Positions 41,672-53,459 of a stretch of DNA of 64,000 nucleotides are shown here, in pieces. Each line of letters opens with the position of its first letter. Positions within the stretch are counted from its first letter, which is position 1. The translations under genes and the position numbers were made by a program. The DNA comes from Leptidea sinapis (lineage: Eukaryota > Arthropoda > Insecta > Lepidoptera > Pieridae): positions 14,655,501-14,719,500 of the forward strand of contig NC_066277.1 in assembly GCF_905404315.1 (NCBI RefSeq). Reading direction: 5' to 3'. The notes under the pieces are model-generated. The model searched no databases. It was given only the letters and a program-made list of their open reading frames with translations, and was not told the DNA's origin.

Positions 41672-41886
41672 CTAACGGCCGTTTTCAATAACCTATCTAT
41701 CATTAGTTTAACTTACTAGAGGTGGACAAATCTATTTTTTTACGCTTAATTACATTTCAATAACCTATCGACATAAAGCATTGGACTATAACTATATTGG
41801 ACATAGCTATGGATAGATAAGATCCTGTCATTAAACGGTGACAGCGATGTATCCGTAACTAGAGATACGTTATATATCCGTTAGAC
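41672..41886 (+). mobile_element. MITE family P relative
   Basis: Starts CTAACGGCCGTTTTCAATAA and ends ATATATCCGTTAG; shares the TAACGGCCGTT terminus with 33929 and 61266 but has a different interior. Confidence 0.55.
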
Positions 41887-42500
41887 AAGCTTCGACTCGT
41901 GTTTAAATATAAGCAATGTCTAAAGATTGTTGAACGCTAAACAACAGATAGACACAGATTTGTTATAACAATATCTTCGTTTCGTCGTTAACTCGATGTC
42001 TCATGACCTTTCCATTTTCCATTTCCTGATCTCGTTTTCAGGGGGACTGCAGAAAAAATGTCATAGTCAAGATAATATTTCTCATAAGTACTAAGGTAGT
42101 TGTCATTATGAAGTATACCGTCATTTATTGTCTCGGAGTTGGTATTTGCTGTAGACAGAATCTAATTTTAAAACAAAGTTTTACAATTTAACGCGTTTTA
42201 ATACTATAAAAAGTGTTTTATTTTATTTTTTTAAGATTTTTATGTCGTAACGCACTGGATAAATCACGCAATGGTTGGCGGAATTTCCTTACAAACAGGT
42301 GGTGTGATGGTGAAATTCCACTGCAGGTATCAGGTGAAACAGCACTTTTGAACATTCCCCATAATAAAAGCCTCAGAATTTCAATTTTCTAGTGTTTAAA
42401 GTAGAAACATTAATTCGATCGGCTGCGTTATATATATTTTATGTACTTTACAGAACCAAAATCAAATTAAATTACCCCTTGGGAGTTTTTACGATATTAC
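41887..42500. other. Gene-free stretch
   Basis: Nothing recognised. Confidence 0.35.
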
Positions 42501-42501
42501 T

Positions 42502-42720
42502 TTACTAGCGGACCTAACAGACGCTGTTCTGTGCATAGAAAAAAAAATGATGGTTAGGTATTCGGGAATAATGTAATCTAAAGGCATAGAAAATTGATGA
42601 TTTTATAATATGTAGTAATAAACCAATAAGGATTAATATCGTATTCGTGTCAAAAGCTTTTACATTGCCGCTTTATATGTGAGTGCTAATTTTTTATAAT
42701 ATTCAAATGGATATAGTATT
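42502..42720 (+). repeat. CTAG-ended repeat fragment
   Basis: CTAGCGGACCTAACAGACGC and TGTTCTGTGCATAG match the left end of family C and of the palindrome at 31838; the interior is diverged. Confidence 0.5.
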
Positions 42721-42725
42721 TTGTT

Positions 42726-43025
42726 TATGAAAATAAGGGATAAGACGACCAGGACGTTCAGCTGATGGTAATTGCCCTGCCCATTACAATGCAGTGCCGC
42801 TCAGGATTCTTGAAACCACCAAATATTGTGAGCGGCACTACAACTGCGCTCGTCACCTTGAGACAAGATGTTAAGTTTCATTTGCCCAGTAATTTCACTA
42901 GCTATGGCGCCCTTCAGACCGAAACACAATAATGCTTACACATTACTGCTTCACGGCAGAAATAGGCGCCGTTATGGTACCCATAATCTAGCCGGCATCC
43001 TGTGCAAAGGAGCCTCCCACTAGTA
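42726..43025 (-). repeat. Family A repeat, full length
   Basis: Stem-loop arms intact (CAGTGCCGCTCAGGATTCTT and GTGAGCGGCACTAC). Confidence 0.9.
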
Positions 43026-43084
43026 TGTTATCCTTAAGAGACAGTTTTCTGTATAACTATCTTAAATACACAATTATTCCATAC

Positions 43085-43330
43085 ACTATTTTATTATATC
43101 TCAATGCGCTTAGACAGTGTTTTCGTTGAAAGCTCCCAGACGGCTTATTTTTTTACACCAGCAACAAATATCGTATAGAAAATATATAGAAAAACTAAAC
43201 ATATTATATACTAAGACCTTTCTCAAGAATCACGCTATCAATTGGTGAAAACAGCACGACAATCGGTGCAGTAGTTTTTGAGTTTATCGCGAACATACAG
43301 ACAGGTAGACGCAGCGGAGGACTTTGTTTT
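43085..43330 (-). repeat. Family J repeat
   Basis: AGTGTTTTCGTTGAAAGCTC and GTTTTTGAGTTTATCGCGAA; the inverted partner is at 45955-46215, 2.9 kb away. Confidence 0.7.
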
Positions 43331-44000
43331 TTTTAAATATTATGTAGTGATATTATATTCTTTATCTTGTACAAGTTATAATAGAATTCGTAACTGAGTC
43401 GCATTTAATATTCTTAATTAAAATAAACATACCTGTATATATGTGTATATGCATCTAGGCTTCATACAACTTCTCCACTAAAAAATCAAATCCAGTTATA
43501 TTACAGAATTCATTTCATTTTCTAGATAAACAAAGTTTGTAGCAACATGTTACAATCAAAACAAATTTAATAAATATGCACCCTATTTCGTTCAGTTTGA
43601 ATTGATTTTCGTATTTATCAGTCGCAGCGCAGTCTCGTGGGATAGTTCTCAACGCGATTGGAACAAGAACTCCGCGCATATTCTGATCGCCTGGTACTTT
43701 GCTAAAGTAATGTATCTATGTTGACCTAGTAATTTCGTCTAGGAATTTATTTAATAGTTTAATTAATTAATAATTTATTCATACATTACATTACCTATTA
43801 ATTTTATTTATTAATTTAATGCACGTATGCCTCATAACGATTTTAAATACAGTGATCCTAACAAATATTTTTAATTCGATTCTCGGGAGTATTATTTTAA
43901 GATAAGTCTCAGTTCAGAAAGTCCTTTGATCATGAAGATGTGACAGCTATCGACTGCTTTCACGAGCTAAAATATCTTTCGATGAATTTTGAAGGAAGAG
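43331..44000. other. Gene-free stretch
   Basis: Nothing recognised. Confidence 0.35.
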
Positions 44001-44002
44001 GA

Positions 44003-44295
44003 ATTTTATTCGCCTACGCTATGGGTACCACCACAACGGCGTCTATTTCTGTCTTGAAGCAATAATGTGTAAGCATTATTGTGTTTCAGTCTAAGGGGCG
44101 CCGTAGCTAGTGAAATTAATGGGCAAATGAGACCAAACATCTTATGTCACAAGGAGACGAGCGCAATTGTAGTGTCGCTTAGAATTTTTGGGTTTTTCAA
44201 GAATCCTGAGCGGCAACTGCATTGTAATGAACAGTGCATATCAATTACCATTAGCTGAACGACCTGTTCGTCTCGTTCCGTATTGGCATAAATGT
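44003..44295 (+). repeat. Family A repeat, 5' end missing
   Basis: Begins at CGCTATGGGTACCACCACAACGG-like sequence and has several substitutions in the stem (GTGTCGCTTAG). Confidence 0.85.
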
Positions 44296-44489
44296 CCTTT
44301 TTGGTATATTATAATATAATTTTCAACGTACTTGCTTGTAAACTGAGCCTTATTACATCGATGTTAGAGTCGTAAATCGAACTATAACACACGCGTACAT
44401 AATAGTGCATAGTAGAACAGTACCTACAAAGTTAATACCTAACTGCAAATTATGAGAATAAACAGAGCCTTTTCATATCCAAATGTTTT

Positions 44490-44830
44490 GAGTTTTCTTA
44501 TCAGTAGTTAGTATTAATTCCGCCAAAATTTGTCTTTTAAACAATTCGACACGTGTTCCGCCTCTACACGAGGCATCCTCAGGACATATTGACACACCAA
44601 AATCTGGGACGAGACTGAATTAAATTACTAATCTAGTCTTTTCACGCCCGCCCTAAGGGCGCGTGGGGAATGATGTTCAGGGGAATATCATATGCCCCAC
44701 GCATGGATATGCTCAGGTCATCAGGTGGGGAAGTGGATAATTCCCATTAGTGTGGAATGATGAGCCGGAAGCCGCTCTTTTATACCCTCGTCCCATGAAA
44801 TGACGCCTCATGAGAACCTTTTCAATTTGA
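44490..44830 (-). repeat. Penelope-like terminal repeat with decayed hammerhead core
   Basis: Minus-strand order: TTTCATGGGACGAGGGTATA, a TATAAAAG box (44777-44784), AGCGGCTTCCGGCTCAT, then the CTGAGGA...GAGGC core (44541-44593) and CACGTGTCGAATTG. Same order as at 57140-57560. The GAAA of the core reads GGAA here. Confidence 0.7.
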
Positions 44831-44939
44831 CCGGGTAATATAGTTTTTATTGAAATAACAAAGAGGTTTCATGCCGCTGAAGATCAATTTACATTATTTG
44901 AATAAACAAATGTGTCTCTAATTAATACAAGATATAACG

Positions 44940-45030
44940 AAAATACGTCACTCGAACGGTAGCTAAGTTGGAACGCGAGAGGTCGTGGGTTCGAGTTCCG
45001 CTTCGTTCATAAAATTTTGTTTTATCATTT
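44940..45030 (+). repeat. tRNA-like SINE head
   Basis: GAACGCGAGAGGTCGTGGGT and TTCGAGTTCCGC match the minus-strand copy at 26928-27010, with A-box-like GGTAGCTAAGTTGG. Confidence 0.55.
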
Positions 45031-45950
45031 TATTTGTGAATTGGATTAATTAACCATAAAGAGAAAAGCCCATCCATCCATAACTAAAGTCTAGCATATA
45101 AATAAAGTTGCAAATCCACAGCACCAGGTATATTTAGTAACAATAATATTGATGTATGGGTCATCAAACGCCAAATCCGTATATTTACAATCTATTCTGC
45201 TCAGGCGCATGTCACCCCCCACCCTTCGCCCCGCTAGGCAGCTATACTTTCACTTTTCATTGTAGGGCAAACTGCTTGTGATGACACAATCTCAGCTAAG
45301 TTAATACTTGAATCAAAAATAGCCTCTATTGCAACGCTATTCATTTCAATTTAGCTCGAACTTTCAACTCGATCTACAACTCTGTCGCATTAAGCATTAT
45401 ATTGACACAAAAACGTAACTCCACAGTTTTTTCTATGGAGTTTCGATATTTAAATCAATGGAATAAAGTTTAATATCGCTTGAGCTCTGATGGAGATATT
45501 TCGATTAGGTCCACGATAAGGCTTTGCTTGTTCCGCTTAAGAGAGATTCGGAACCTTATGACGGTTGTTATGAAACCGCTGACACGACTCGGGTTTGTTT
45601 TTGCGGTTAGAAATCGCAAGTAACAAAAACTGTAGCGAATTTTTGAACCATTAAATTGTTTAATTATACGTTCAATATTCTGGGTTATATCATCGTCGCC
45701 ATTTTGATGCCTCGGGAGTGAGAGGAACGATTAAATTTTAACCAAAAAACCAAATTTAAACTTACTTTTAACGAAAAGATGTTTACAAATTATCAATCAG
45801 ATTTAATTATAATTACTTAGCCTTATATTTTTATCTTTTCTATATTCTTTTTTATATTCCTTCTCTGTGAACACTTTTTCACTAAGTTTTCCATAAATTG
45901 TAATATTTGACACACTTCACACAAAATTATTACATCACTCACATATTAAT
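45031..45950. other. Gene-free stretch
   Basis: A short hairpin (CTCCACAG...CTATGGAG around 45418-45440) is present; nothing else recognised. Confidence 0.35.
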
Positions 45951-45954
45951 AAAA

Positions 45955-46215
45955 CAAATGCCTCCGCCTCGTCTGTCTGTCTGTCTGTTCGCGATAAACT
46001 CAAAAACTACTGCACTGATTTTCATGCTGTTTTCACCAATGTTATATACTTATAGCGTAGTTCTTGGGGAAGGTTTAAGTATATAGTTTGTTAAGTTTTT
46101 GTTTATATATTTGTATATATATTAAACATACTGGAGGTGTCGGCAAAAAATAAGCTTTCTAGGAGCTTTTAACGAAAACGCTGCCTAAACCCTTTGAGAT
46201 ATAATAAAATAATGT
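45955..46215 (+). repeat. Family J repeat
   Basis: Starts in GTCTGTCTGTCTGTCTGTTC; contains GATAAACTCAAAAACTACTG and CTTTCTAGGAGCTTTTAACG. Confidence 0.7.
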
Positions 46216-46233
46216 ATGGTGGAATTGTTTCTA

Positions 46234-46549
46234 ATATATAAAATTCTCGTGTCATGGTGTTAAACATTGAACTCCTCAGAAACGGCTTGACCGATTCTCA
46301 TGAAATTTTGAGTGCACATTGGGTAGGTCTGATAATCGCACAACATTTATTTTTCATCCCCCTAAATGTTAAGGGTGGTCCACACGAATTTTTATTTTTT
46401 ATTTTTTTGACATTTTTTTTAAATTTATTGATTATGAGTCAGCATTAAAAAATACTTACAACTTCAAATTTTCACCCATCTACGATCAACAGTTACTTTT
46501 GTATCGCGATTTTAATATCGGCAATACAACGTTTGCTGGGTCAGCTAGT
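46234..46549 (-). repeat. Family B repeat, short form
   Basis: ATATATAAAATTCTCGTGTC to TGCTGGGTCAGCTAG, followed by T. Confidence 0.88.
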
Positions 46550-46659
46550 ATCTTATGTAAGTCTACAGAAATGTCCGTGATGGCATATGTCTATCACCTA
46601 AGAATAACATACTATATCCATTTTAAGAATTGTCAACTATATAGCGGTAATATAAAAGC

Positions 46660-46805
46660 AGATTGGTAGGCCCTCCCCACAAGATGGACCGACGATCTGG
46701 TCAAGATCGCCGGAATACGTTGGATGAGGGCAGCGCAGGACCGATCGTCGTGGAAGTCTTTGGGGGAGGCCTTTGTCCAGCAGTGGACGTGCAGCCGCAA
46801 CAACA
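46660..46805 (+). pseudogene. RTE-like LINE polymerase C-terminus
   Basis: Frame reads RWTDDLVKIAGIRWMRAAQD, then W.SLGEAFVQQWT, the typical C-terminal end of RTE-clade polymerases. It is joined directly to an inverted family E tail. Confidence 0.8.
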
Positions 46806-47100
46806 GGTGTGTCAAGAAATGCGTTGCCGGCCTTTAAGGTGGGAGTATGTTTTTTTCTTGAAGGTCCCTAAGTCGTATCTGTTCGGGAAGACCTTTGCCG
46901 GTAGTTGATTCCACAAAGTGGCTGTGCGAGGCAAGAAATTTCGAACAAAACGCGCGGTTGTGGAATGCCAGACGTCTACGTGATGCGGATGGTACTTTGC
47001 ACGTAATGTCCGGTGGTGGAATTCGGCCGCTGGAATCAACCCGAACAGATCCTTAAAGCACTCCCTGTGATAAATGCGGTAGAAGATGCAGAGAGATCTA
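46806..47100 (-). pseudogene. LINE family E 3' fragment
   Basis: Minus strand reads IPAAEFHHRTLRAKYHPHHV and NFLPRTATLWNQLPAKVF. The AARFVRNF variants show it belongs to a separate subfamily. Confidence 0.8.
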
Positions 47101-47358
47101 AAATACTATGTTACTTAAGAAGAGTTATTAGTTTTTGGCTATTCTTACGATTGGCATCATAAGAGTAGGGGTGTTTTTTTTACATTTAAGTCGGTTTGAT
47201 TCCCAGATGAGGCAAGTAATTTTTAGAAAATCTTTGAATGCAGAATTACTAACATTTAAAAATAACATAAAGTCTTCTTTCAGTAAAATAGCCTATCTTC
47301 GATATTTAAGGTACTTTCCCATCATGTCCCATAACTTTGGGACACCCTGTATATAATA
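47101..47358. other. Unclassified repeat-like stretch
   Basis: AGTCTTCTTTCAGTAAAATA...TTAAGGTACTTTCCCATCAT is similar to 34795-34850; ORF at 47135 not called. Confidence 0.35.
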
Positions 47359-47359
47359 T

Positions 47360-47600
47360 AACATAACAAATTAGTTTGTAGGGTGCTGCATCAGAAATAT
47401 GAGTCGTGTTTAAACAATATAAATTATTTTATAAAAAGTTATGAAGAATAAACTGTATAAATATAAATTATCGTATATTGGATGCATAATTTTTTTTGAA
47501 TTCATTGTTTGTGTAAGGGTGCTTCATGAACATGATGGTCGTGATTACTATCACAATTAGTAATTCATTATAAGTTATGTAAGTATATTATATTTCATAA
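47360..47600 (+). repeat. Family G repeat
   Basis: AAATTAGTTTGTAGGGTGCTGCATC, in part, and ATCGTATATTGGATGCAT; same order at 57700-57840. Confidence 0.65.
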
Positions 47601-47638
47601 CATTTCTTGAGCGCCTGGTTTAGGCCTATTTACTATTT

Positions 47639-47938
47639 ACCAGTGGGAGGCACCTTTGCACAGGATGCCGGCTACATTATAAGTACCACAACGGCGCCTA
47701 TTTCTGCCGTGAAGCAGTAATGTGTAAACATTATTATATTTCGATCGCTAGCTAGTCGGTAGCCAGTAAAATTACTGGACAAATGAGACTTGACATCTTA
47801 TGTCTCAAGGTGACTAGCGCAGTTGTAGTGCCGCTCAGAATTTTTGGGTTTCTCAAGAATCCTGAGCGGCACTGCATTGTACTGGGCGGGTACAATTACC
47901 ACCAGCTGCTCGTCTCATCCCTTATTTTCATAAAAAAA
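47639..47938 (+). repeat. Family A repeat, full length
   Basis: CCAGTGGGAGGCACCTTTGC to the TTTTCATAAAAAAA end. Confidence 0.9.
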
Positions 47939-48170
47939 TATTTGAATAATGCTTAACTTAGTACTTACTTTACTTAGTTTGACTATGACTATGACTTAAA
48001 ACAAACATCAGTATTTATGTTACAAACGTTACCCACCTACCGGGTTTGCCACTCTTGTCATCCAATTAATGCTTGGAGATTATTACTGAACGTCATATTT
48101 ATTAAAAAAAAATTCTAGGCGTAGAAGGTTTATTTGCAAAGTATGCTAGTTAGGTGAATACCATAGCGGC

Positions 48171-48925
48171 CAGGGGCGTGCATATCATATAGGCAATTAG
48201 GCTGTGCCTACCTCCTTACGAACCTTAATAAATATATTCAAATTCAAATTCAAATTCAAAAACACTTTATTCATGTAGGTCACAGAAATGACACTTATGA
48301 ATGTCAAAAAAAAATATAAATATTGTTTCTTATTGAATTTACCGCTACTTCGAAGGTTGAGCTACTGAGAAGAAGTAGCAAGAAACTCATTGCCACTCTT
48401 TTAAGTCAAAATTTACATTTTAGTTTTTTTACAAATCATTTAAATTACAATATATGCAAAGTGACGCAACAAAAATACTCATATGTCAAAAACTGAAAGG
48501 CTTACATGAGTAAGTCAAAAAAAGAAAAAAAAAGTAAATTAATACTTATAAACACAAGAGTTATTGAGTATAGTAGATGCATCAATCCACACATACCGTA
48601 AATAAATAGAGGCAATAATACTAATACCGTAAATAAATAGAAATATATAATAACTTTAACTTTAAAGGAAATAATAATAATAAAAAAACACATCAAGCAG
48701 ACCTCCCGGTAACAAGATCATATAGCACTAGTGTTCCAGTTAATTTAGTTTAATTTGGTTTGGTTTTTTTGTTACCAAACTTTCATTGAAAACCCACTCA
48801 TAAATATTTTCTTTTCTCTAGATACTTAATACCTAGAGTAAGCAATCTTTGGTTATTCCAAAGCTCAACTACGACTAGTTAGATCAACAGTGCCTACCTT
48901 GCTAGAAAAGCGATACACGCCCCTG
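48171..48925 (+). mobile_element. hAT-like element with 8-bp target duplication and nested repeat
   Basis: Ends CAGGGGCGTG and CACGCCCCTG are inverted repeats, flanked by the 8-bp direct repeat ATAGCGGC (48163-48170 and 48926-48933), the hAT hallmark. A LINE-tail-like repeat (about 48233-48480; starts with TCAAATTCAAATTC, contains CACTTTATTCATGTAGGTCA) interrupts it. No transposase. Confidence 0.82.
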
Positions 48926-48933
48926 ATAGCGGC

Positions 48934-49504
48934 CAAAGACGATGTAAATACGACGTAATAAGCGGCGGGATTGCCTTTGTAAAAATTGAAATTTAGTTTA
49001 GTGTAAAATGATTTGACTCAATTCAATTATACCGCTTTCTCTTGCTTGTCGTCAAGAGGCAGTGTGCGTTGGATGAAACAACCGACGGGACCGGGAAGAG
49101 CCTTCTTCATGTCTCACTATGCCAGTAATGAGTTAAACAGGAAACATGTGACATGTATAATAACACATTTTTATTGCAAATTGTTAAATCATGTCTGAAA
49201 TCACGTAAACGTTTAATGGAAACCAAAGATGTCCTACATTTATGAGAGTGACTCAGAAAAAAACCCGTTATATTCATGACTGCATTTACACCGTGTTGTA
49301 ATTCAGAACGGCGCTCTCTAAGCCGTTGAGCATTATTGCAAATCGAACGAAAACGAAAAACGAGACGAAACAATCTAATTGTTTCATGAGATTTTTATTA
49401 AGGAAATTATTTTTAACATCAAGAATTATTTCAAGGGTTTTCTATAATAATAATTCACATCATAATATTATTTTATTATTTTTATACTTTCACAGAAATA
49501 ATCT
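48934..49504. other. Gene-free stretch
   Basis: Several short ORFs, none with a recognisable domain. Confidence 0.35.
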
Positions 49505-49815
49505 TTTTTTTTGACAAAAAGGGACGAGACAAACAAAACGTTCAGCTGATGGTAAATGATACGTCCTGCCCATTACACTGCAGTGCCACTGAGGATTCTT
49601 GCAAAATCAAAAAATTCTTAGTCGGCACTACAGTTGCGCTTGTCTCCTTGAAAAATAAGATATTAAGTCTGATTTGACAAGTAATTTCACTAGCTACGGC
49701 GCCATTCTGACCGAAACACAATAATGCTTACACATTACTGCTTCACGGCAGAAAATGGCTCCGTTTTGGTACCCATCATCTACCCGGCATCCTATGCAAA
49801 GGAGCCTCCCACTGG
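49505..49815 (-). repeat. Family A repeat, full length
   Basis: TTTTTTTGACAAAAAGGGAC to GGAGCCTCCCACTGG. Confidence 0.88.
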
Positions 49816-50588
49816 TATCTAGCATCATACAGGCATAGCCGCAATGTCGCACCTACCTTCTTAAATAGCTTGATTGTCAAGGTGACTAACTAACTATCAA
49901 TGTTTGTTCTATAATCTATGTTTTTCTTAAATAAACTATTGGAAAGGTTAGATGTATTTATTGATCACCATTATAAGGTCATATCAGTGACAATTTGATA
50001 TCAGGCGGCCAGGCCTCGCTTGCTCTACGTATCTCCAGTTTAAGCTGAACCCTTTTTACTATTTGGGTTAATTTGAATTGATCGTCATAAATTTACAATT
50101 TTACATTTTACTATTTACAGTTTTACACATATAAAACCGCAAAATGCTTATCAATCTGCCAATGTTACAAATTATTACCAATATCGTTCAAGGAAAGTCG
50201 TACAAGGAAATAATATTTTTTAATTCAATGAATGCTAAAAAATTTATTAATTATTCCATTCATCATTTTAAGGAGATTAATTAAAAACAACTAGCAAACG
50301 CGACAGTTTTGTATAGTTTAACTGTAATAATTAATAATGTTGCAGTTCGGTGTGACACACGGCCAATTATATTCGCGGATGTTAGCCGGATTCAGGATGC
50401 GTTCCTTTTACTTTCGTTCACTTTCCACGAAGATATTAATAACATATTTGGAATGACCGTGACACCGATTATTAAAAAATACTTAATTCTCCTCAAACAT
50501 TTATGAATAATAATATTATGCAATTTGGTTTAAATAATCTATTTTATTTGCAAGATATTAGTCATATCCATATTATTGTATGTGTGTA
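49816..50588. other. Gene-free stretch
   Basis: ORF at 50309 (65 codons) shows no family features and is not called. Confidence 0.35.
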
Positions 50589-50742
50589 GTTTAATATATA
50601 AAATTCTCGTGTCACGGTATTTGTTCTTCAAAGTTTTGGGTTTTTCAAGAATCCTGAGCGGCACTGCATTGTAATGGGCAGGGCGCATCAATTACCATCA
50701 GCTGAACGTCCTATTCGTCCCGACCCTTATTGTCATAAAAAA
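50589..50742 (+). repeat. Chimera: family B end joined to family A 3' half
   Basis: AATATATAAAATTCTCGTGT is the outer end of family B. After TTTGTTCTTCAAAG the sequence becomes TTTTGGGTTTTTCAAGAATC, the loop and right arm of family A, continuing to its A-rich end. Confidence 0.75.
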
Positions 50743-51141
50743 AAAATATTTATAAAGAGCCTACTTTCTATGTGTATATTATATGCTGTTTAATATAGCT
50801 TTTTTCTGGAAAGCTCTGACTAGAAAAGGTACTCATACCGGTCATATGATTGTGATCCAAAAAAGTGCTACAAAATCAGTCACCAACATACGAGAGGTCT
50901 TGGCCACAACCGGCATACCAGTTGTTAGATAATTCGACAAAATTTTTAACTTGACTCAGTTTGATGGTTACATAAGGCTAGAATGTCGGTCAGGCTTTCG
51001 ATGTTGCGCAAGACACAACTAGATGTGGTTACGCCATAGAGTAGATAAAATGTTAATGTACCATAACGCGAAGGAGATGGTTGATGGAACAGTAGAGGTG
51101 AAAAAAAAATATCGAAAGTTACACGATTTCTATTCAAAAGT
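50743..51141. other. Gene-free stretch
   Basis: Nothing recognised. Confidence 0.3.
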
Positions 51142-51620
51142 ACTAAGTTTTTGAAGTGAAAACTTCTTTAGCGGCGTTGAGCGCTTTTCTTGGGATGGAT
51201 ATAAAATGTTAAACTCACGTCAGGACACGTGGCCTGATTAAAAATTCATAAGACAGTGGTTGAAATTATAGATGCAAGACTTAAACTTGTATCTAATTAT
51301 AGTTCTGCTATTTCAACTCAATGTATATACGGTCATTAGGCCAGTGGTTGAATCATTGTGATTGTGAAGCCGAAGCACCGCGAGATCGAAGAATCGAATC
51401 TCAGCTGTGAAATTTTTTTTTAAATGAAAAGAAAAAACTTTATATTCAAGTTTTAATTTAGTTAAATTTTAATTGAAATAATTTTATTTATTTTCAGGTA
51501 TTTTAATTTAATTTAATTTAATATAATAGTGTTAAATATTTTAAACTTCAAATATTTTTTAATTGAAATGCCCGTCATTAATGTTCAAGTTTTCACTTCT
51601 GCCGGCACTTCTGGAGAATT
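51142..51620 (+). repeat. Family L pieces flanking a tRNA-like remnant
   Basis: GTTTTTGAAGTGAAAACTTC (51149) and CAAGTTTTCACTTCTGCCGG (51585) correspond to the two ends of the copy at 40755. Between them, at 51345-51410, GGCCAGTGGTTGAATCATTG and GATCGAAGAATCGAATCTC are a decayed A box and B box. Confidence 0.55.
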
Positions 51621-51845
51621 TTTTTTATCGAAGAGTCACCTGATGTTAAGTGATCACCGGTACCCACATACTCTTGTAACACCAGTGGAATAACAGGAGC
51701 GTTGCCGGCCTTTTAGAAAGGTATACGCACTTTTTTTAAAGGTACTCATGTCGAATCATCCAGGAAAGAAAAGGAAGCTCATTCCACAGTTTGGTTGTAC
51801 GTGGAAGAAAATTCCTTGAAACCCGCACTGTGGGGGATGATATTA
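51621..51845 (-). repeat. LINE family E 3' fragment
   Basis: GAGTCACCTGATGTTAAGTG to GAAACCCGCACTGTGGGGGA, inverted; close match to 35650-35880. Confidence 0.8.
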
Positions 51846-51927
51846 TCCTAAATTGCCTGTTAAAGTATATCGATACGTGACAGAAGTTAAAACTTCATCA
51901 AGGCGATGTTAATAATAACATATATTC

Positions 51928-52216
51928 ACTAGCTGACCCAGCAAACGTTGTATTGCCGATATTAAAATCGCGTTACAAAAGTAACTGTTGATCGTAGATG
52001 GGTGAAAATTTGAAGTTGTATGTATTTTTTAATGCTGACTCATAATCAAATTTAAAAAAATAGTGTATACCACCTTTAACATTTAGGGGGATGAAAAATA
52101 GATGTTATCCGATTGTCAGACCTACCCACTATGCACTCAAAATTTCATGAGAATCGGTGAAGCCGTTTTGGAGGAGTTCGGTCCTGCACACCGTGACACG
52201 ACAATTTTATATATTA
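51928..52216 (+). repeat. Family B repeat, short form
   Basis: Complete copy, CTAGCTGACCCAGC to ATTTTATATATTAGA. Confidence 0.88.
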
Positions 52217-52239
52217 GATAAAGCAATATCTTTACATAT

Positions 52240-52457
52240 ATAATTCTTTTTCCTTAACGGATGGACCGATTGGAATGAGTTTTTTGTGTATGTTTAAGTG
52301 GATTCGAGGATGGTTTTAAATGAAAATGAAATGAAATGAAATGTAAGAGGATAGGTTAGATTTACAATTGAACTACCTCCAAAACGGCTGGACCAATTTT
52401 GATGATATTTTGTGTGTTTCAGTGGATTTGAGATTGGTTTAGATTTTCAATTAAGTC
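52240..52457 (-). repeat. Single-arm relative of the 31838 palindrome
   Basis: AAGTGGATTCGAGGATGGTT and AATTGAACTACCTCCAAAAC; its other end (TTCAATTAAGTCC) is cut by the family A copy and resumes after it at about 52725-52825 (AACACATGCTAACGGATGGA). Confidence 0.6.
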
Positions 52458-52715
52458 CATTTTTTTTATGAAAATAAGGGACGAGACGAGCAGGTTGTTC
52501 AGCTGCTGGTAATTGATGCACCCTGCTCATTAAAATGCAGTGCCGCCTAGGATTCTTGAAAAACCCCAAAAATTTTGAGCGGCACTACAACTGCGCTCGT
52601 CACCTTGAGACATAAGATGTTATGTCTCATTTGCCCAGTAATTTCACAAGCTACGGCGCCCTTCAGACCGAAACATAGTAATGTCTACACATTACTGCTT
52701 CACGGCAGAAATAGG
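52458..52715 (-). repeat. Family A repeat, 5' end missing
   Basis: TTTTTTTATGAAAATAAGGG to CACGGCAGAAATAGGCGCC. Inserted into the preceding repeat. Confidence 0.85.
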
Positions 52716-52829
52716 CGCCATATATATTTCTCTTGCCCATGTGTATGTTAGTGAACACATGCTAACGGATGGACCGAATTTTAAAATTTAGAACGTATGT
52801 ACATGAAAAGGTCTGTCAGGTCCGCAGTA

Positions 52830-53455
52830 CAATATAATAATTTATATATATAATTGTGTATATTTTGGTTAATTTGCTCTGACTGTTCAAGCTCCCTTGG
52901 ACGATTCAAATTCACTAAAATTCAAATATTTTTATTCAAAATAGGATATAAAATCACTTATTGAGTGTCAACTAACATGACGAAAAAATGATGAGAGTGA
53001 ATATTTAAGATGCGCGCGCATCACTAACACAAAACCGGGTAACAGGGTGAAGTTGGTTCCTAAAATTTTCTGACGTTTGTGAAATTCGTTATTTTTGTTG
53101 GTTTTTTCGTCCAATATTAGGATAGGCAAAGGGTTCGTGTTCGTTATTTAATAATTAATTGTCAAAGCCATCGTTCCAAGATTTTTACAATATTCTTCTT
53201 TATACAAACGTAGAATAGCACGAGGAATAAATAATTTTAAGGATTTTTGCTTTGTTAAGCCAAAGAAGTATAGCTTCTTGCGTGCATACATAAGTACACA
53301 CAATTTCTTTTAATTAAAAAACTCTTTTCTGTCTTTCCCTCACTGCTGAGGATCGTGACTTATATTTTGGTACCAGGTTTTTGAGTTTGTAATTTCTGAG
53401 AAAATATTACAGGAGCAAAAACACATAATTTAAATACTTACAGGGGTATTCAAAA
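52830..53455. other. Gene-free stretch
   Basis: A short family H tail in inverted orientation (TTCAAATATTTTTATTCAAAATAGG, around 52921-52965); nothing else recognised. Confidence 0.4.
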
Positions 53456-53459
53456 ATAT

